From: Maricaulis maris_C
GTDB lineage: Bacteria; Pseudomonadota; Alphaproteobacteria; Caulobacterales; Maricaulaceae
Assembly (NCBI RefSeq): GCF_049116555.1
Contig: NZ_JAGDYT010000001.1
Location: 434,001-498,000, forward strand
DNA length: 64,000 nucleotides
Direction of reading: 5' to 3'
The notes below the pieces were generated by a model that saw only the letters and a list, made by a program, of their open reading frames with translations, did not search any database and was not told the origin of the DNA. Below, one piece after another: positions 17,668 through 26,425 of this stretch (positions are counted from its first letter, which is position 1; the number at the start of each line of letters is the position of its first letter). Made by a program: the position numbers and the translations under genes.

Positions 17668-19055
17668 TGGGGATTTCCAGACGGGATGCCCTGCTGGCCG
17701 GGTCCGCCGGCCTCGCTGCGACGGGGCTCGCCACAGGCTCGGCCTCCGCCCAGCCGGTTCCACCGCGTGCCCACAGCGCGTCAGTGCCGCATGACCGGAC
17801 CTATTCCCCGGGACGGGCGGGCCGCGATTACACACCCGTGGTCACACCGGACGGGGCGACCTTGCCCTACCGGATTGTCGAAGGGGTGAAGGTCTTCCAT
17901 CTCATCCCCGAAGAGGTCGAGCACAGTTTCGCGCCGGGTCTGGATGCCAAAACCTGGGGCTATAATGGCCGCACCCACGGCCCGACCATCGAGGCGGTCG
18001 AGGGCGACCGGGTGCGGGTCTATGTCACCAATCGCCTGCCGGCACCGACGACCGTGCACTGGCATGGTGTCATCCTGCCGTCGGGCATGGACGGGGTGGG
18101 CGGTCTCAACCAGCGCGCCATCCATCCCGGCGAGACTTTCGTCTATGAGTGGACCTTCCGCCAGCACGGCACTTTCATGTACCACTCTCACCATGACGAG
18201 ATGACCCAAATGGCGCTGGGCATGATGGGCATGATCGTCGTCCATCCGCGCCAGCCGACGGGACCGCGTCCCGATCGCGATTACGCCATCATGCTGTCGG
18301 AATGGGTGCTGCACCCCGGCGCCGAACGTCCCGATCCCAATGCGATGGGTGATTTCAACATCCTGACCATGAATGCGCGCTGCTATCCCGGCACTTCGCC
18401 CCTGGTCGCCGAGCGCGGCGAGCGGGTCCGGATCCGCTTCGGCAATCTGTCGGCCATGGATCATCACCCGATCCATCTGCACGGCTATGCCTTCACCATC
18501 ACCGAGACCGATGGCGGGGTGATCCCCGTCTCGGCGCGCCACCCGGACACGACCGTGCTGGTGCCGACCGGCTCGACCCGGACGGTCGATTTCGTGGCCG
18601 ACAATCCCGGCGACTGGGCCATGCATTGTCACATGACCCACCACGTCATGAACCAGATGGGCCATGGCATTCCCAATCTCACCGGCGTCAATGCCCGCCG
18701 CATCGACCGGGCCGTCGGTGCGCTCCTGCCGACCTATATGACGATGGGCCAGGACGGGATGGGCGAGATGGGGCAGCATATCGAGATGGGCCATATGCCG
18801 GTGCCGGACAACTCCCTGCCCATGGTCGGCGCACCCGGTCCGCGCGACTACATCACCATGGGCGGCATGTTCACCATCCTGAAAGTCCGCGACCGTCTGA
18901 CCGGCGACGGCGATCCGGGCTGGTATGACAATCCCGAGGGCGAGGCTCGTGCAGCCCGCGCCGACGAGCTGGCCCGCGACGGGATCGACCCTGACACGAC
19001 GGACACGTCAGACGCGCCGGCCTCCACCAACCCGCATCAAGGACATCACCCATGA
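17667..19055 (+). CDS. Periplasmic multicopper oxidase (copper detoxification)
   Basis: A 462-residue multicopper oxidase that probably oxidises Cu(I) to Cu(II). A Tat signal begins S-R-R-D-A-L-L-A-G. All copper motifs are present: T-V-H-W-H-G (His131, His133), Y-H-S-H-H (His173, His175), H-H-P-I-H-L-H-G (His267, His270, His272) and H-C-H-x3-H-x4-M (Cys321, His326, Met331 for type 1 copper). The two visible cupredoxin domains and a Met/His-rich segment (~350-380) suit copper handling. ATG 17667 follows GAGGGAGG, and the end overlaps the next gene by 4 nt. Confidence 0.92.
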   Translation: MGISRRDALLAGSAGLAATGLATGSASAQPVPPRAHSASVPHDRTYSPGRAGRDYTPVVTPDGATLPYRIVEGVKVFHLIPEEVEHSFAPGLDAKTWGYNGRTHGPTIEAVEGDRVRVYVTNRLPAPTTVHWHGVILPSGMDGVGGLNQRAIHPGETFVYEWTFRQHGTFMYHSHHDEMTQMALGMMGMIVVHPRQPTGPRPDRDYAIMLSEWVLHPGAERPDPNAMGDFNILTMNARCYPGTSPLVAERGERVRIRFGNLSAMDHHPIHLHGYAFTITETDGGVIPVSARHPDTTVLVPTGSTRTVDFVADNPGDWAMHCHMTHHVMNQMGHGIPNLTGVNARRIDRAVGALLPTYMTMGQDGMGEMGQHIEMGHMPVPDNSLPMVGAPGPRDYITMGGMFTILKVRDRLTGDGDPGWYDNPEGEARAARADELARDGIDPDTTDTSDAPASTNPHQGHHP

Positions 19056-19387
19056 TCACGCTTCTCGCCACCAGCCTCCTGCTCGCCGCCTCCGCCGCCG
19101 ATCATCACGGCCATCATGGCGGCCACGCCATGGCCGATGCCGAGACCGCCGCCCAGTCAGTCGTGTCCGCTGATGTCCGCACCGTCGATACGGAGGCCCG
19201 CACCACGCTCCTGCGCCATGAAGCCATGCCGGAACTGGGCATGGGCGCCATGGTCATGCCGTTTGCGATCGATGAGGCGGTGGATATCGAGCTGTTCCAA
19301 CCGGGTGCGGCGCTCATCGTTACGGTCACCCGCGGCGAGGATGGGCTGCGAGTGATAGCGGCCGAGTTGGATGAGAGCGTGGGTTAA
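19052..19387 (+). CDS. CusF-like periplasmic copper-binding protein
   Basis: A 111-residue secreted protein. The signal peptide is followed by a His-rich segment (D-H-H-G-H-H-G-G-H, ~17-25). A small beta-barrel-type domain carries H-E-A-M-P-E-L-G-M-G-A-M-V-M-P-F, which aligns with the Cu(I) site of CusF (His, Met-x-Met). The Trp that caps the copper in CusF is replaced by Met. The start ATGA overlaps the multicopper oxidase stop, so expression is coupled. It probably delivers Cu(I) to the oxidase or to an exporter. Confidence 0.82.
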   Translation: MITLLATSLLLAASAADHHGHHGGHAMADAETAAQSVVSADVRTVDTEARTTLLRHEAMPELGMGAMVMPFAIDEAVDIELFQPGAALIVTVTRGEDGLRVIAAELDESVG

Positions 19388-20520
19388 GGCGTCGGAGCCT
19401 CGACCGCAACGACGGCAGGCCAGCTGAGCACGTCCCGCAAGGGGATCTGGTTCGGGCCTTCAACGGCCCATTGCGAGGGGAGGTGGGTGAAATCGACCAC
19501 CCCGTCGCGAACCGGGAAGGGCGGGATAAGCGCGTAAGATTCATTGTCGCGCTCGAAGCCGAGCGCTTCTGAAAAGAGCACGAAGGCGCCGCCGCTTTGG
19601 CAGTGTGTCAGGGCCTCGCTCGCGAATTCATCGCGCTGATGGAAGGTCACGATCGTATCGTCGTCGAGATAGCTGAAACGCGCGAACGGCATCATGCGGC
19701 TGAACCCGGCCATGTAGACTTCGTCGTAAAACACCTCGTCGGGGTCATGCTCGCAGGTTCCGAAAGTCACGACTTCCGGCGTGCCGAATTCGGCCAGAAT
19801 GTCGGCAACGCGCCTCTCCGGGAGGAAGGCTGCGTCCGGATTCTCAACCAGGTAGCGAACGCCCTCCAGCCAGAGGTCATCATCGCGCGTGATCAGCTGG
19901 TAGTTGAGCCCGAAGCGTTCGTCCCAGACGTTCGGATTGCCGCGCATGATCAGGAAGGTCTCGCCGATCTCGAAGCTGGGCGTTTTACCGCCACAGGAAA
20001 TCATGATGAGGTCCTCCGCGCCGTCAGCAGGAATGGCCTCGGCTGCTCCCATTCCGGCCTGCGCGTAGGGCGACATGGAATGGAAGCTCGACCAGTCCCG
20101 GTGGCCGCCGTCGGCTAGCTGGTGAGCCCAATTGCGCCGGGTCAAGTTGGTCACTTCGACGTTGCAAGCGCGGTCATCCAGGGATTGCCCCTGTTCGAGG
20201 CAGGAGACGCTTGGCGGACCTGAGAACGGTGTGGATCCGCGTTGAAAGATCTGGCCCTGATCAGGGCCTCGCAGCACTTCGACGATGTCGAACTGATAAT
20301 CGTACAGAGGCTCCAGATCGGGATAGGGCTGCTCGGGGGCCGGCGCGCGGACCGCTGAAACCGCCCGGGCCAGATAGATTTCCGGATACGATCCCACAAA
20401 GTTTGCCATGGTCGGTTCGTAGGCTGGATTGCCAAGCCAAGCGCGACAGGCATCCGCTGGGCCGCTGCCTGTGAAACCGATCAGAAGGGCGACCCCCAGG
20501 CAAAAGCGCTTCATTCGCAT
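19384..20520 (-). CDS. Secreted protein of unknown function
   Basis: I do not recognise this 378-residue protein. It has an N-terminal signal peptide (M-K-R-F-C-L-G-V-A-L-L-I-G-F), a mature N-terminus starting near D-A-C-R-A-W, and about eight cysteines that may form disulfides. It is acidic with many aromatic residues and no transmembrane helix after the signal. Its 3' end overlaps the stop of the CusF-like gene by 3 nt (convergent). Nothing ties it to copper beyond position. Confidence 0.75.
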   Translation of the reverse strand: MRMKRFCLGVALLIGFTGSGPADACRAWLGNPAYEPTMANFVGSYPEIYLARAVSAVRAPAPEQPYPDLEPLYDYQFDIVEVLRGPDQGQIFQRGSTPFSGPPSVSCLEQGQSLDDRACNVEVTNLTRRNWAHQLADGGHRDWSSFHSMSPYAQAGMGAAEAIPADGAEDLIMISCGGKTPSFEIGETFLIMRGNPNVWDERFGLNYQLITRDDDLWLEGVRYLVENPDAAFLPERRVADILAEFGTPEVVTFGTCEHDPDEVFYDEVYMAGFSRMMPFARFSYLDDDTIVTFHQRDEFASEALTHCQSGGAFVLFSEALGFERDNESYALIPPFPVRDGVVDFTHLPSQWAVEGPNQIPLRDVLSWPAVVAVEAPTP

Positions 20521-20573
20521 CCCCTTTTCGGGAATGCTAAGTCAACTTTCGCGTGAGAAAAAGCGCTCGTCGC

Positions 20574-21563
20574 CTAAGCCGCGCTGGCCGCGCTCTTCAC
20601 CGGGGCTTCCGGCAGATCCACGCCGAACACCCGCTGGTACATTTCCGCGATCACCGGGCGTTCCAGTTCGTCGCACTTGTTGAGGAAGGTGAGGCGGAAG
20701 GCCATGCCGAGATCGCCGAAGATCTCGTGGTTCTCGGCCCAGGTCAGCACGGTTCGCGGGCTCATCACGGTGGAAATGTCGCCATTGATGAAGGCCTCGC
20801 GGGTGAGGTCGGCGACCTTGACCATGTCCTCGACCTGCTTGCGGCCCTCTTCGGTTCCAGCCAGCGTCTTCATCTTGGACAGCACGATGGCATTCTCGGT
20901 CTCGCGTGGCAGATAGTTCAGCGTGGCGACAATCGACCAGCGATCCATCTGGCCCTGATTGATCTGCTGGGTGCCATGATAGAGGCCGGTCGTGTCGCCC
21001 AGACCGATCGTGTTGGTGGTCGCGAACAGACGGAAGGACGGGTGCGGCCGGATCACCTTGGTCTGGTCCAGCAGGGTCAGCGAGCCCGAGGCTTCCAGCA
21101 CGCGCTGGATCACGAACATCACGTCCGGACGGCCGGCATCGTATTCGTCAAACAGGAGGGCGACCGGGCGCTGCAGGGCCCAGGGCAGGATGCCTTCCTG
21201 GAATTCGGTGATCTGCTTGCCGTCCTTCACCACGATCGCGTCCTTGCCGACCATGTCGATCCGGCTGACATGGCTGTCCAGATTGACCCGGACCATCGGC
21301 CAGTTGAGGCGCGCGGCGACCTGCTCGATATGGGTCGACTTGCCGGTGCCGTGATAGCCCTGGACCATGACGCGGCGGTTGAAGGCGAAGCCCGACAGGA
21401 TGGCGCGCGTGGTGGCCGGATCGAAGACATAGTCCGGATCCAGGATCGGCGTGTGTTCGTCGGGTGTCGAGAACATCGCCACCTCAAAGCCCGGATCGAA
21501 ACCGAACAGCGCCTCGCAATTGGCTTTGGCATCAGGCGTGGAGAGGGGGAAACTATCGCTCAT
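20574..21563 (-). CDS. cobS: CobS-like AAA+ cobaltochelatase subunit
   Basis: A 329-residue MoxR/CobS-type AAA+ ATPase that partners CobT. Walker A is G-Y-H-G-T-G-K-S-T, Walker B is L-L-F-D-E-Y-D, and sensor-type A-T-T-N-T-I-G-L follows. The N-terminal F-P-L-S-T-P-D-A-K-A is typical of alphaproteobacterial CobS. ATG 21563 is chosen over an upstream in-frame start nine residues earlier. cobT is ~6.6 kb downstream, separated by the flagellin and copper genes. The neighbouring J-domain protein and bolA match the usual alphaproteobacterial order. Confidence 0.93.
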   Translation of the reverse strand: MSDSFPLSTPDAKANCEALFGFDPGFEVAMFSTPDEHTPILDPDYVFDPATTRAILSGFAFNRRVMVQGYHGTGKSTHIEQVAARLNWPMVRVNLDSHVSRIDMVGKDAIVVKDGKQITEFQEGILPWALQRPVALLFDEYDAGRPDVMFVIQRVLEASGSLTLLDQTKVIRPHPSFRLFATTNTIGLGDTTGLYHGTQQINQGQMDRWSIVATLNYLPRETENAIVLSKMKTLAGTEEGRKQVEDMVKVADLTREAFINGDISTVMSPRTVLTWAENHEIFGDLGMAFRLTFLNKCDELERPVIAEMYQRVFGVDLPEAPVKSAASAA

Positions 21564-21682
21564 CGAACCGGTCTTTATGGCTGGACGCACACGTCATTTG
21601 CTGCGGTGCGTGATCGTCGGACATTACGGAGGTATCGCACGCCCGCACCGGCTTCAAGTCAATGACAGACACTGCATGCCGC

Positions 21683-22102
21683 TCAGATCACCCGGCGGCC
21701 GCGGGTGATGTAGTGAGCGAGGGTGATCGCGAGCATTTCCAGCAGGATGATGACCAGGCCGAACTGGCCGGCATAATACTGGCCATCGGTGATTTTCAGC
21801 CAGACCGCGATATGGACAAGGCTGCCGGCGCTCAGGGCGAAAACGGTGGCCCGATGGTTCCGCACGAGCAGGTTGACGCCGACAAGCCAGAACAGGGACA
21901 TGGCACCAAAGCCGATGATTTCGATGGGCGCGGCGCGCAGGATTGCCCTGCCGACATCCAGATCCCCGAGGCGCGGATGCCACAGGCCGGTAAAGCTGCC
22001 GATAATCATGACGGACCACAACATCATGTAGAGCAGGGGCAGCGTCGCGAGACCGATCGCAATGAGTCGTATTGGCAGGGCTGTCCCTGAACTGTCAGAC
22101 AT
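21683..22102 (-). CDS. Small four-TM membrane protein
   Basis: A 139-residue inner-membrane protein with about four hydrophobic helices (approx. 12-36, 52-80, 86-102, 112-132) and short polar loops. The C-terminus is T-R-G-R-R-V-I. I do not recognise a family or function. It lies between cobS and a metallopeptidase-like gene on the same strand, with gaps over 100 bases on both sides, so it may be independently transcribed. Confidence 0.75.
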   Translation of the reverse strand: MSDSSGTALPIRLIAIGLATLPLLYMMLWSVMIIGSFTGLWHPRLGDLDVGRAILRAAPIEIIGFGAMSLFWLVGVNLLVRNHRATVFALSAGSLVHIAVWLKITDGQYYAGQFGLVIILLEMLAITLAHYITRGRRVI

Positions 22103-22211
22103 GAAATGTCCCGGCTTGCTGACCCGGACCGAGGATCGGTCGGGAAGGCAAACAAAGTGTTAGCCCTGATGCGTGGCCGTGCGCCGCCATTCCGGGGCGC
22201 TCGGCCGCGGG

Positions 22212-23228
22212 TCAGCGATTTGCCAGCCATGTCTCCCAATCGGCGTCGAGCGCGTCGAGACTGGTCGGCAGGCCGTGGCGGGCGCCCTCGGTGGCCAACC
22301 ATGTCTCGAAATCGGTCTCATTGCCCAGTGCGGTCGAGATTTCTGCGAGCGGCGCCGCGCCTGCGCGATCTGACAGATAATCGAGGAAGCCGCGGGCCAT
22401 GATGTAGTAGCTGCTCGGATCAATCGACGCTTCGGCCATCAGCGCTTCGGCATCGTCACCGGACAATCGGATCATCCGCATTCCGCCTTCCGGTGCGGCA
22501 TCCGAGGTGGAGCCGCCGGACATCATTTCCGTCCGCTCGGCGATGGCGGCGGCAAGCGTTGCCAGCGGATGCTCAATGCGCAGGAATTCCTCGAGCGGGA
22601 GTGGCGTCTGGCCATCGCTGTCACGCAGCTGCGCCCTGCGGTCGTCCAGCAAGGCGCCGGTCTCAAGTGCGACGCCGGCCATCTCGTCCAGCCAGTCCGG
22701 AGCCTGGCCTCCATAGTGAGCCGCGCCATGGCTTTCGATCGGCCAGAAATTGTCGATATACCAGAGATGGCCCAGTTCATGGGCGATCGCGGCACGCTCG
22801 ATCTCGGGTTCAATGGTGGTGATTTCATCGGCGCGCCCGGCCTGGGTCCGGGCGACCATGGCGTCGATTTGCGCATCCGGCAGGCCGGGTGCCTGGGCTT
22901 CGATCTGCGCCCGGATGCGCAGGCGTTGCTGTTCGGCTTCTTCCGCCACATCGATCCAGGGCAGAACGCGCCCAAAGCCCGCAGCTTCAAGTGCCGGGGT
23001 AAGGCTGTTGCGTGCCGCATTGCCGTGCACGATCGCGGCGGGAGCCGGTGTCCGGTCGAAATGGTGGATGAAAGCCTGCTGACCGGTTTCCATCGCCTGC
23101 AGAAAATGTTCGGCGCTGGCCCTGTCGCGCGCCACTGCCAGCCCGGCCTCGCTGTCGGCGCATTCGTAAGTTTCGCCCGTCTGGGTGCTCAGTGCCAAAA
23201 TCGCCGCTGCGATTGCTCCACAGTCCAT
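22212..23228 (-). CDS. Putative secreted HExxH zinc metallopeptidase
   Basis: A 338-residue protein with a short hydrophobic N-terminus (D-C-G-A-I-A-A-A-I-L-A-L) and a gluzincin-like motif A-I-A-H-E-L-G-H-L-W. A downstream A-P-D-W-L-D-E-M-A supplies a candidate third ligand Glu, as in peptidase MA-like proteins. ATG 23228 is chosen because AGGGGAC precedes it by a suitable distance. Activity and substrate are unknown. Confidence 0.72.
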   Translation of the reverse strand: MDCGAIAAAILALSTQTGETYECADSEAGLAVARDRASAEHFLQAMETGQQAFIHHFDRTPAPAAIVHGNAARNSLTPALEAAGFGRVLPWIDVAEEAEQQRLRIRAQIEAQAPGLPDAQIDAMVARTQAGRADEITTIEPEIERAAIAHELGHLWYIDNFWPIESHGAAHYGGQAPDWLDEMAGVALETGALLDDRRAQLRDSDGQTPLPLEEFLRIEHPLATLAAAIAERTEMMSGGSTSDAAPEGGMRMIRLSGDDAEALMAEASIDPSSYYIMARGFLDYLSDRAGAAPLAEISTALGNETDFETWLATEGARHGLPTSLDALDADWETWLANR

Positions 23229-23323
23229 GAGTATCAGTCCCCTTGTGCCTGCTGATCCGCGCAAGATAGACAGCCTGATTATCGGCTGTGTGTCAGCCTG
23301 ATGACCGTGTTTTCATCCGGTGG

Positions 23324-23938
23324 TCAGGCCATGCCGGCATTTTTCAGGATCTGGTAGGAGGCGATGACCCGGCCCAATTGTTCCTCGCTGGAACGGTCAC
23401 CGCCATTGGCGTCCGGGTGCAATTGCTTGACCAGCTCTGCATAGCGCTTGCGAACGGTCGACGGGTCGACATCGGCATCGAGGGACATGGTCTCGAGGGC
23501 TTTGGTCTGCAGTCGACCCAGTGATTTCTCGCGCGGTGCTTCGGTGTGCGGGTCCTTGCGGTCGCCGAACATGCCGTAGGGATCATTGAACCCGTCAGCG
23601 AAGTCACGGCTGGCTTTCGCAGCCTTTGCCGACGCGGAATGCGTATTCTTCCAGCCCCAGGTCGGGCGGTGACCATAGGCCGCGCTTTCGCGGAAGGACT
23701 GGGCCGCGTTCTCGCTCATGCCTTCGAAGAAGTTCCACGACTTGTTGTATTCAGACGCGTGGCTCTGGCAGAACCAGTAGAAATCATTCAGGCGATCATT
23801 GGATTTCGGCGCCCGGCTATCGCCGTGCTTGCGGCAGCCCGGCCACTCGCAGACACGCTCTTCCGGCGCCGGCTTGTCCTTGGGCGGCTTGATGCGGATG
23901 TCGCGGAACCGCGGTTTATAATTGTAGGCTTCAGACAT
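23324..23938 (-). CDS. J-domain (DnaJ-like) co-chaperone
   Basis: A 204-residue protein with a J domain at its C-terminus (~residues 150-204), including the essential H-P-D in K-Q-L-H-P-D-A-N-G-G-D. The N-terminal part has C-E-W-P-G-C-R and a later Cys/His pair (F-C-Q-S-H) that may bind zinc. It should stimulate an Hsp70. ATG 23938 follows GGGGAT. The pairing with divergent bolA and nearby cobS is a conserved alphaproteobacterial arrangement. Confidence 0.88.
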   Translation of the reverse strand: MSEAYNYKPRFRDIRIKPPKDKPAPEERVCEWPGCRKHGDSRAPKSNDRLNDFYWFCQSHASEYNKSWNFFEGMSENAAQSFRESAAYGHRPTWGWKNTHSASAKAAKASRDFADGFNDPYGMFGDRKDPHTEAPREKSLGRLQTKALETMSLDADVDPSTVRKRYAELVKQLHPDANGGDRSSEEQLGRVIASYQILKNAGMA

Positions 23939-24003
23939 GATCCCCAATTATGGTCATGCGTCTGTAAAGCGGCAATGAAGCCGATGAACAAAGAGGTGTA
24001 TTT

Positions 24004-24273
24004 ATGGGCGACGTCGCCGCGCGGATCGAGAGCAAGCTGCAAAAAGCCTTCACGCCGAGCACTTTGTCGGTGATCGATGACAGCCATCTGCATGCCGGTC
24101 ATGCCGGGGCCAGGCCCGGCGGTCAAAGCCATTTCACCGTAGAGATCACCGCCAGCCGGTTTGACGGGCTGACCCGGGTGGCCCGGCATCGCCTTGTCAA
24201 TGAGGCGCTGGCCGAGGAGTTGGCCGGTCCCGTCCATGCTCTTGTGATCCGGGCACGGGCTTCAACCGAATAA
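24004..24273 (+). CDS. bolA: BolA-family protein
   Basis: An 89-residue BolA protein, expected to partner monothiol glutaredoxins in iron-sulfur or iron homeostasis. D-S-H-L-H-A-G-H, then S-H-F-T-V-E-I and F-D-G-L-T-R-V-A-R-H-R-L-V-N-E-A-L, is the family signature, with the helix-turn-helix-like second half. GAGGTG precedes ATG 24004. It is divergent from the J-domain gene. Confidence 0.94.
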   Translation: MGDVAARIESKLQKAFTPSTLSVIDDSHLHAGHAGARPGGQSHFTVEITASRFDGLTRVARHRLVNEALAEELAGPVHALVIRARASTE

Positions 24274-24332
24274 GCAGAGTAACCGCGTCCCGGGTCAGGC
24301 GAGGCGGCGCTCTGGCAACAAGGGACCACATC

Positions 24333-25142
24333 ATGCTTCGCAAAACGCGCACGCTTGCGCTTCCAATACTTGTTGCTGCCGGTACCGCCGCCTGCAGCAC
24401 GAGTTTCGAAACGCCCACCACGCTGTCCTCGACTGAACGACTGGCGCCGGGCGAACGGCGTCTTCTGGCAGTCGAGGAGTATGCCGACAGTGCTGCGCTC
24501 GCCGAAATGGGTGTCCTCTACCTCCCGCCGGTCAGCATCGCGCCGCAAGCCGATATCGACGGCGATCTCGCGCCGGCCCGCCTGGATGATGTGCGGGTGC
24601 GTTTGTCCCGCGATGTCTGTCAGCGGCTGGCCCGGGCCGGTTTCGATGTCCGGCCGATGCTGTCGGGGATGAGCCATAGCGGTGAGGCGCATGATGCCGA
24701 CATCGATGGTGAGGTCCAGGCTGCGGTCAGTGGCATCCGTCGCAACAATATTGCCACCACCGGCGTCTCGCGGCTTCTCGGCGCGGCTGTGCCGGGCCCG
24801 CTCAATCCGCGCGTCCCGCTGGGGATCGGCGCCCTGGGCGTGGAAGCGGAAATTCTCGACCGCGACGGTCGCCAGGTCGCTGCGATCCGCTGGGCGTCCC
24901 GCAATCATCTCGCCTCGGGTGGCGGCGTCACCACCATTCTGGATGGCCCCGATGCCTTCACCAATCTTGCCGATGTGATGGATTTGTCGAGCGTGTTCGC
25001 CGATGCGCTGGGCGATCTGGTCGACGAAGCCCGCGCCGGGCAGGACACGGTCGAGACAGAGACGCCGCGCGGCACTTGTGATGCCTATCGCGACCTGGTC
25101 GATGCGGACGCCACACCCGGCCCGGACATGCCGCCGTCCTAG
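24333..25142 (+). CDS. DUF3313-like lipoprotein
   Basis: A 269-residue lipoprotein (T-A-A-C, Cys21) with a beta-rich body resembling the DUF3313 family: L-P-P-V-S-I-A-P, L-x-x-A-G-F-D-V, and A-E-I-L-D-R-D-G-R-Q-V-A. Function is unknown; such proteins are usually outer-membrane attached. It ends by overlapping the convergent CNNM/CorC gene by 4 nt. Confidence 0.68.
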   Translation: MLRKTRTLALPILVAAGTAACSTSFETPTTLSSTERLAPGERRLLAVEEYADSAALAEMGVLYLPPVSIAPQADIDGDLAPARLDDVRVRLSRDVCQRLARAGFDVRPMLSGMSHSGEAHDADIDGEVQAAVSGIRRNNIATTGVSRLLGAAVPGPLNPRVPLGIGALGVEAEILDRDGRQVAAIRWASRNHLASGGGVTTILDGPDAFTNLADVMDLSSVFADALGDLVDEARAGQDTVETETPRGTCDAYRDLVDADATPGPDMPPS

Positions 25143-26425
25143 GCGCCGGTTTCCACATCGTCCGGGCTGACAGAGACGCGCAGCTTGGTGATCTGGTTAC
25201 GACGCCGTTCGACGACTTCAAACCGGGCACCATGGAAGCCGAAGACCTGTCCGCGTTCCGGGATGGTCTGGGCTTCATGGATGATCAGGCCGGCAATGGT
25301 GACCGCCTCGTCATCGGGCAATTCCCAGTCCAGGGCGCGATTGAGGTCGCGGATGGGCAGGGTGCCATCCACGATCCACACGGAGTCGCCGTCGGGCTGG
25401 ATGCCTTCGACGGCGACGTCATGTTCATCCTCGATGGCACCGACGATCTCTTCGAGAATGTCTTCCAGCGTCACCAGACCCATCAGGGCGCCATACTCGT
25501 CAACGACGAGCGCGAAATGTTCGCGCTTTTCGCGGAAGGCATTGAGCTGGTCGAGGACTTCGGTCGTCTCCGGGACGAACCAGGGATCGCGGCGCAATGA
25601 GTCGATGTCGATGACCGACGCATTGCCGTCCGCCTCGTGCAGGGCGCGGGCAATGTCGCGGACATGGAGAATGCCGATGATGTTCTCGTTGTCGCCCTTG
25701 TAGATCGGCAGTCGGGTATGCGGCGAGTGCAGGGCCTCGGTGACGATCGCCTCGGACGGCTTGTCGGCATCAATCATCAGGATGGATTTGCGGTGGACCA
25801 TGATGTCGTCGACGGTCAGGTCCCTCAGGTCGAGCACGCCGCCGAGCATGTCACGGTCATCCTTGACCACGCCGCCTTCCTCGTGATGCAGCGCGATCGC
25901 GCCGCGCAATTCGTCATGCGAGGACAGGACCGGACCGTCCACATCGGCCCCGACGGTCCGCAGCACATTGCGCACCACGAATTGCACTGCCCCGACCACC
26001 GGCGCGAAGACGCGAACCACCAGCAGGATGGGTCGCGACACGGCGAGGGCAAAGCGTTCCGGGTTGGACAGGGCGTAGGTCTTGGGCATCACCTCGGCGA
26101 AGACGAGGACCAGGATGGTCATGACCAGCGTCGCCCAGACAACGCTATTGCCGCCCAGCAGGGTTTCGAACAATTGTCCGGCAATCATCGAGGCCAGGAT
26201 GTTGACGAGGTTGTTGCCGAGCAGGATCGAGCCGAGCAGGCCTTCGCCGTCGGAGATCAGGATATTCACGCGTGCCGCGGCCGGGTTCTTGTCGCGCTCG
26301 AGCTGCAGCATGCGGGCCCGGGATGTCGCGGTCAGCGACGTTTCGGAACCGGAAAAGAAGGCTGACAGAAGGAGCAGGCCGACAATGGTCAGGGCCGGTC
26401 CGATAATCGTCCAGTCAAGGCTCAT
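25139..26425 (-). CDS. CNNM/CorC (HlyC/CorC) family membrane protein
   Basis: A 428-residue protein with an N-terminal CNNM/DUF21 membrane domain (~1-180, helices with S-A-F-F-S-G-S-E-T-S-L and L-L-G-N-N-L-V-N-I), a CBS pair (~205-330), and a C-terminal CorC/HlyC domain (~345-425). The family is linked to magnesium/cobalt efflux and resistance. Its start overlaps the aroB stop by 4 nt, so it is the third gene of an aroK-aroB-CNNM operon, an order common in alphaproteobacteria. Confidence 0.9.
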   Translation of the reverse strand: MSLDWTIIGPALTIVGLLLLSAFFSGSETSLTATSRARMLQLERDKNPAAARVNILISDGEGLLGSILLGNNLVNILASMIAGQLFETLLGGNSVVWATLVMTILVLVFAEVMPKTYALSNPERFALAVSRPILLVVRVFAPVVGAVQFVVRNVLRTVGADVDGPVLSSHDELRGAIALHHEEGGVVKDDRDMLGGVLDLRDLTVDDIMVHRKSILMIDADKPSEAIVTEALHSPHTRLPIYKGDNENIIGILHVRDIARALHEADGNASVIDIDSLRRDPWFVPETTEVLDQLNAFREKREHFALVVDEYGALMGLVTLEDILEEIVGAIEDEHDVAVEGIQPDGDSVWIVDGTLPIRDLNRALDWELPDDEAVTIAGLIIHEAQTIPERGQVFGFHGARFEVVERRRNQITKLRVSVSPDDVETGA

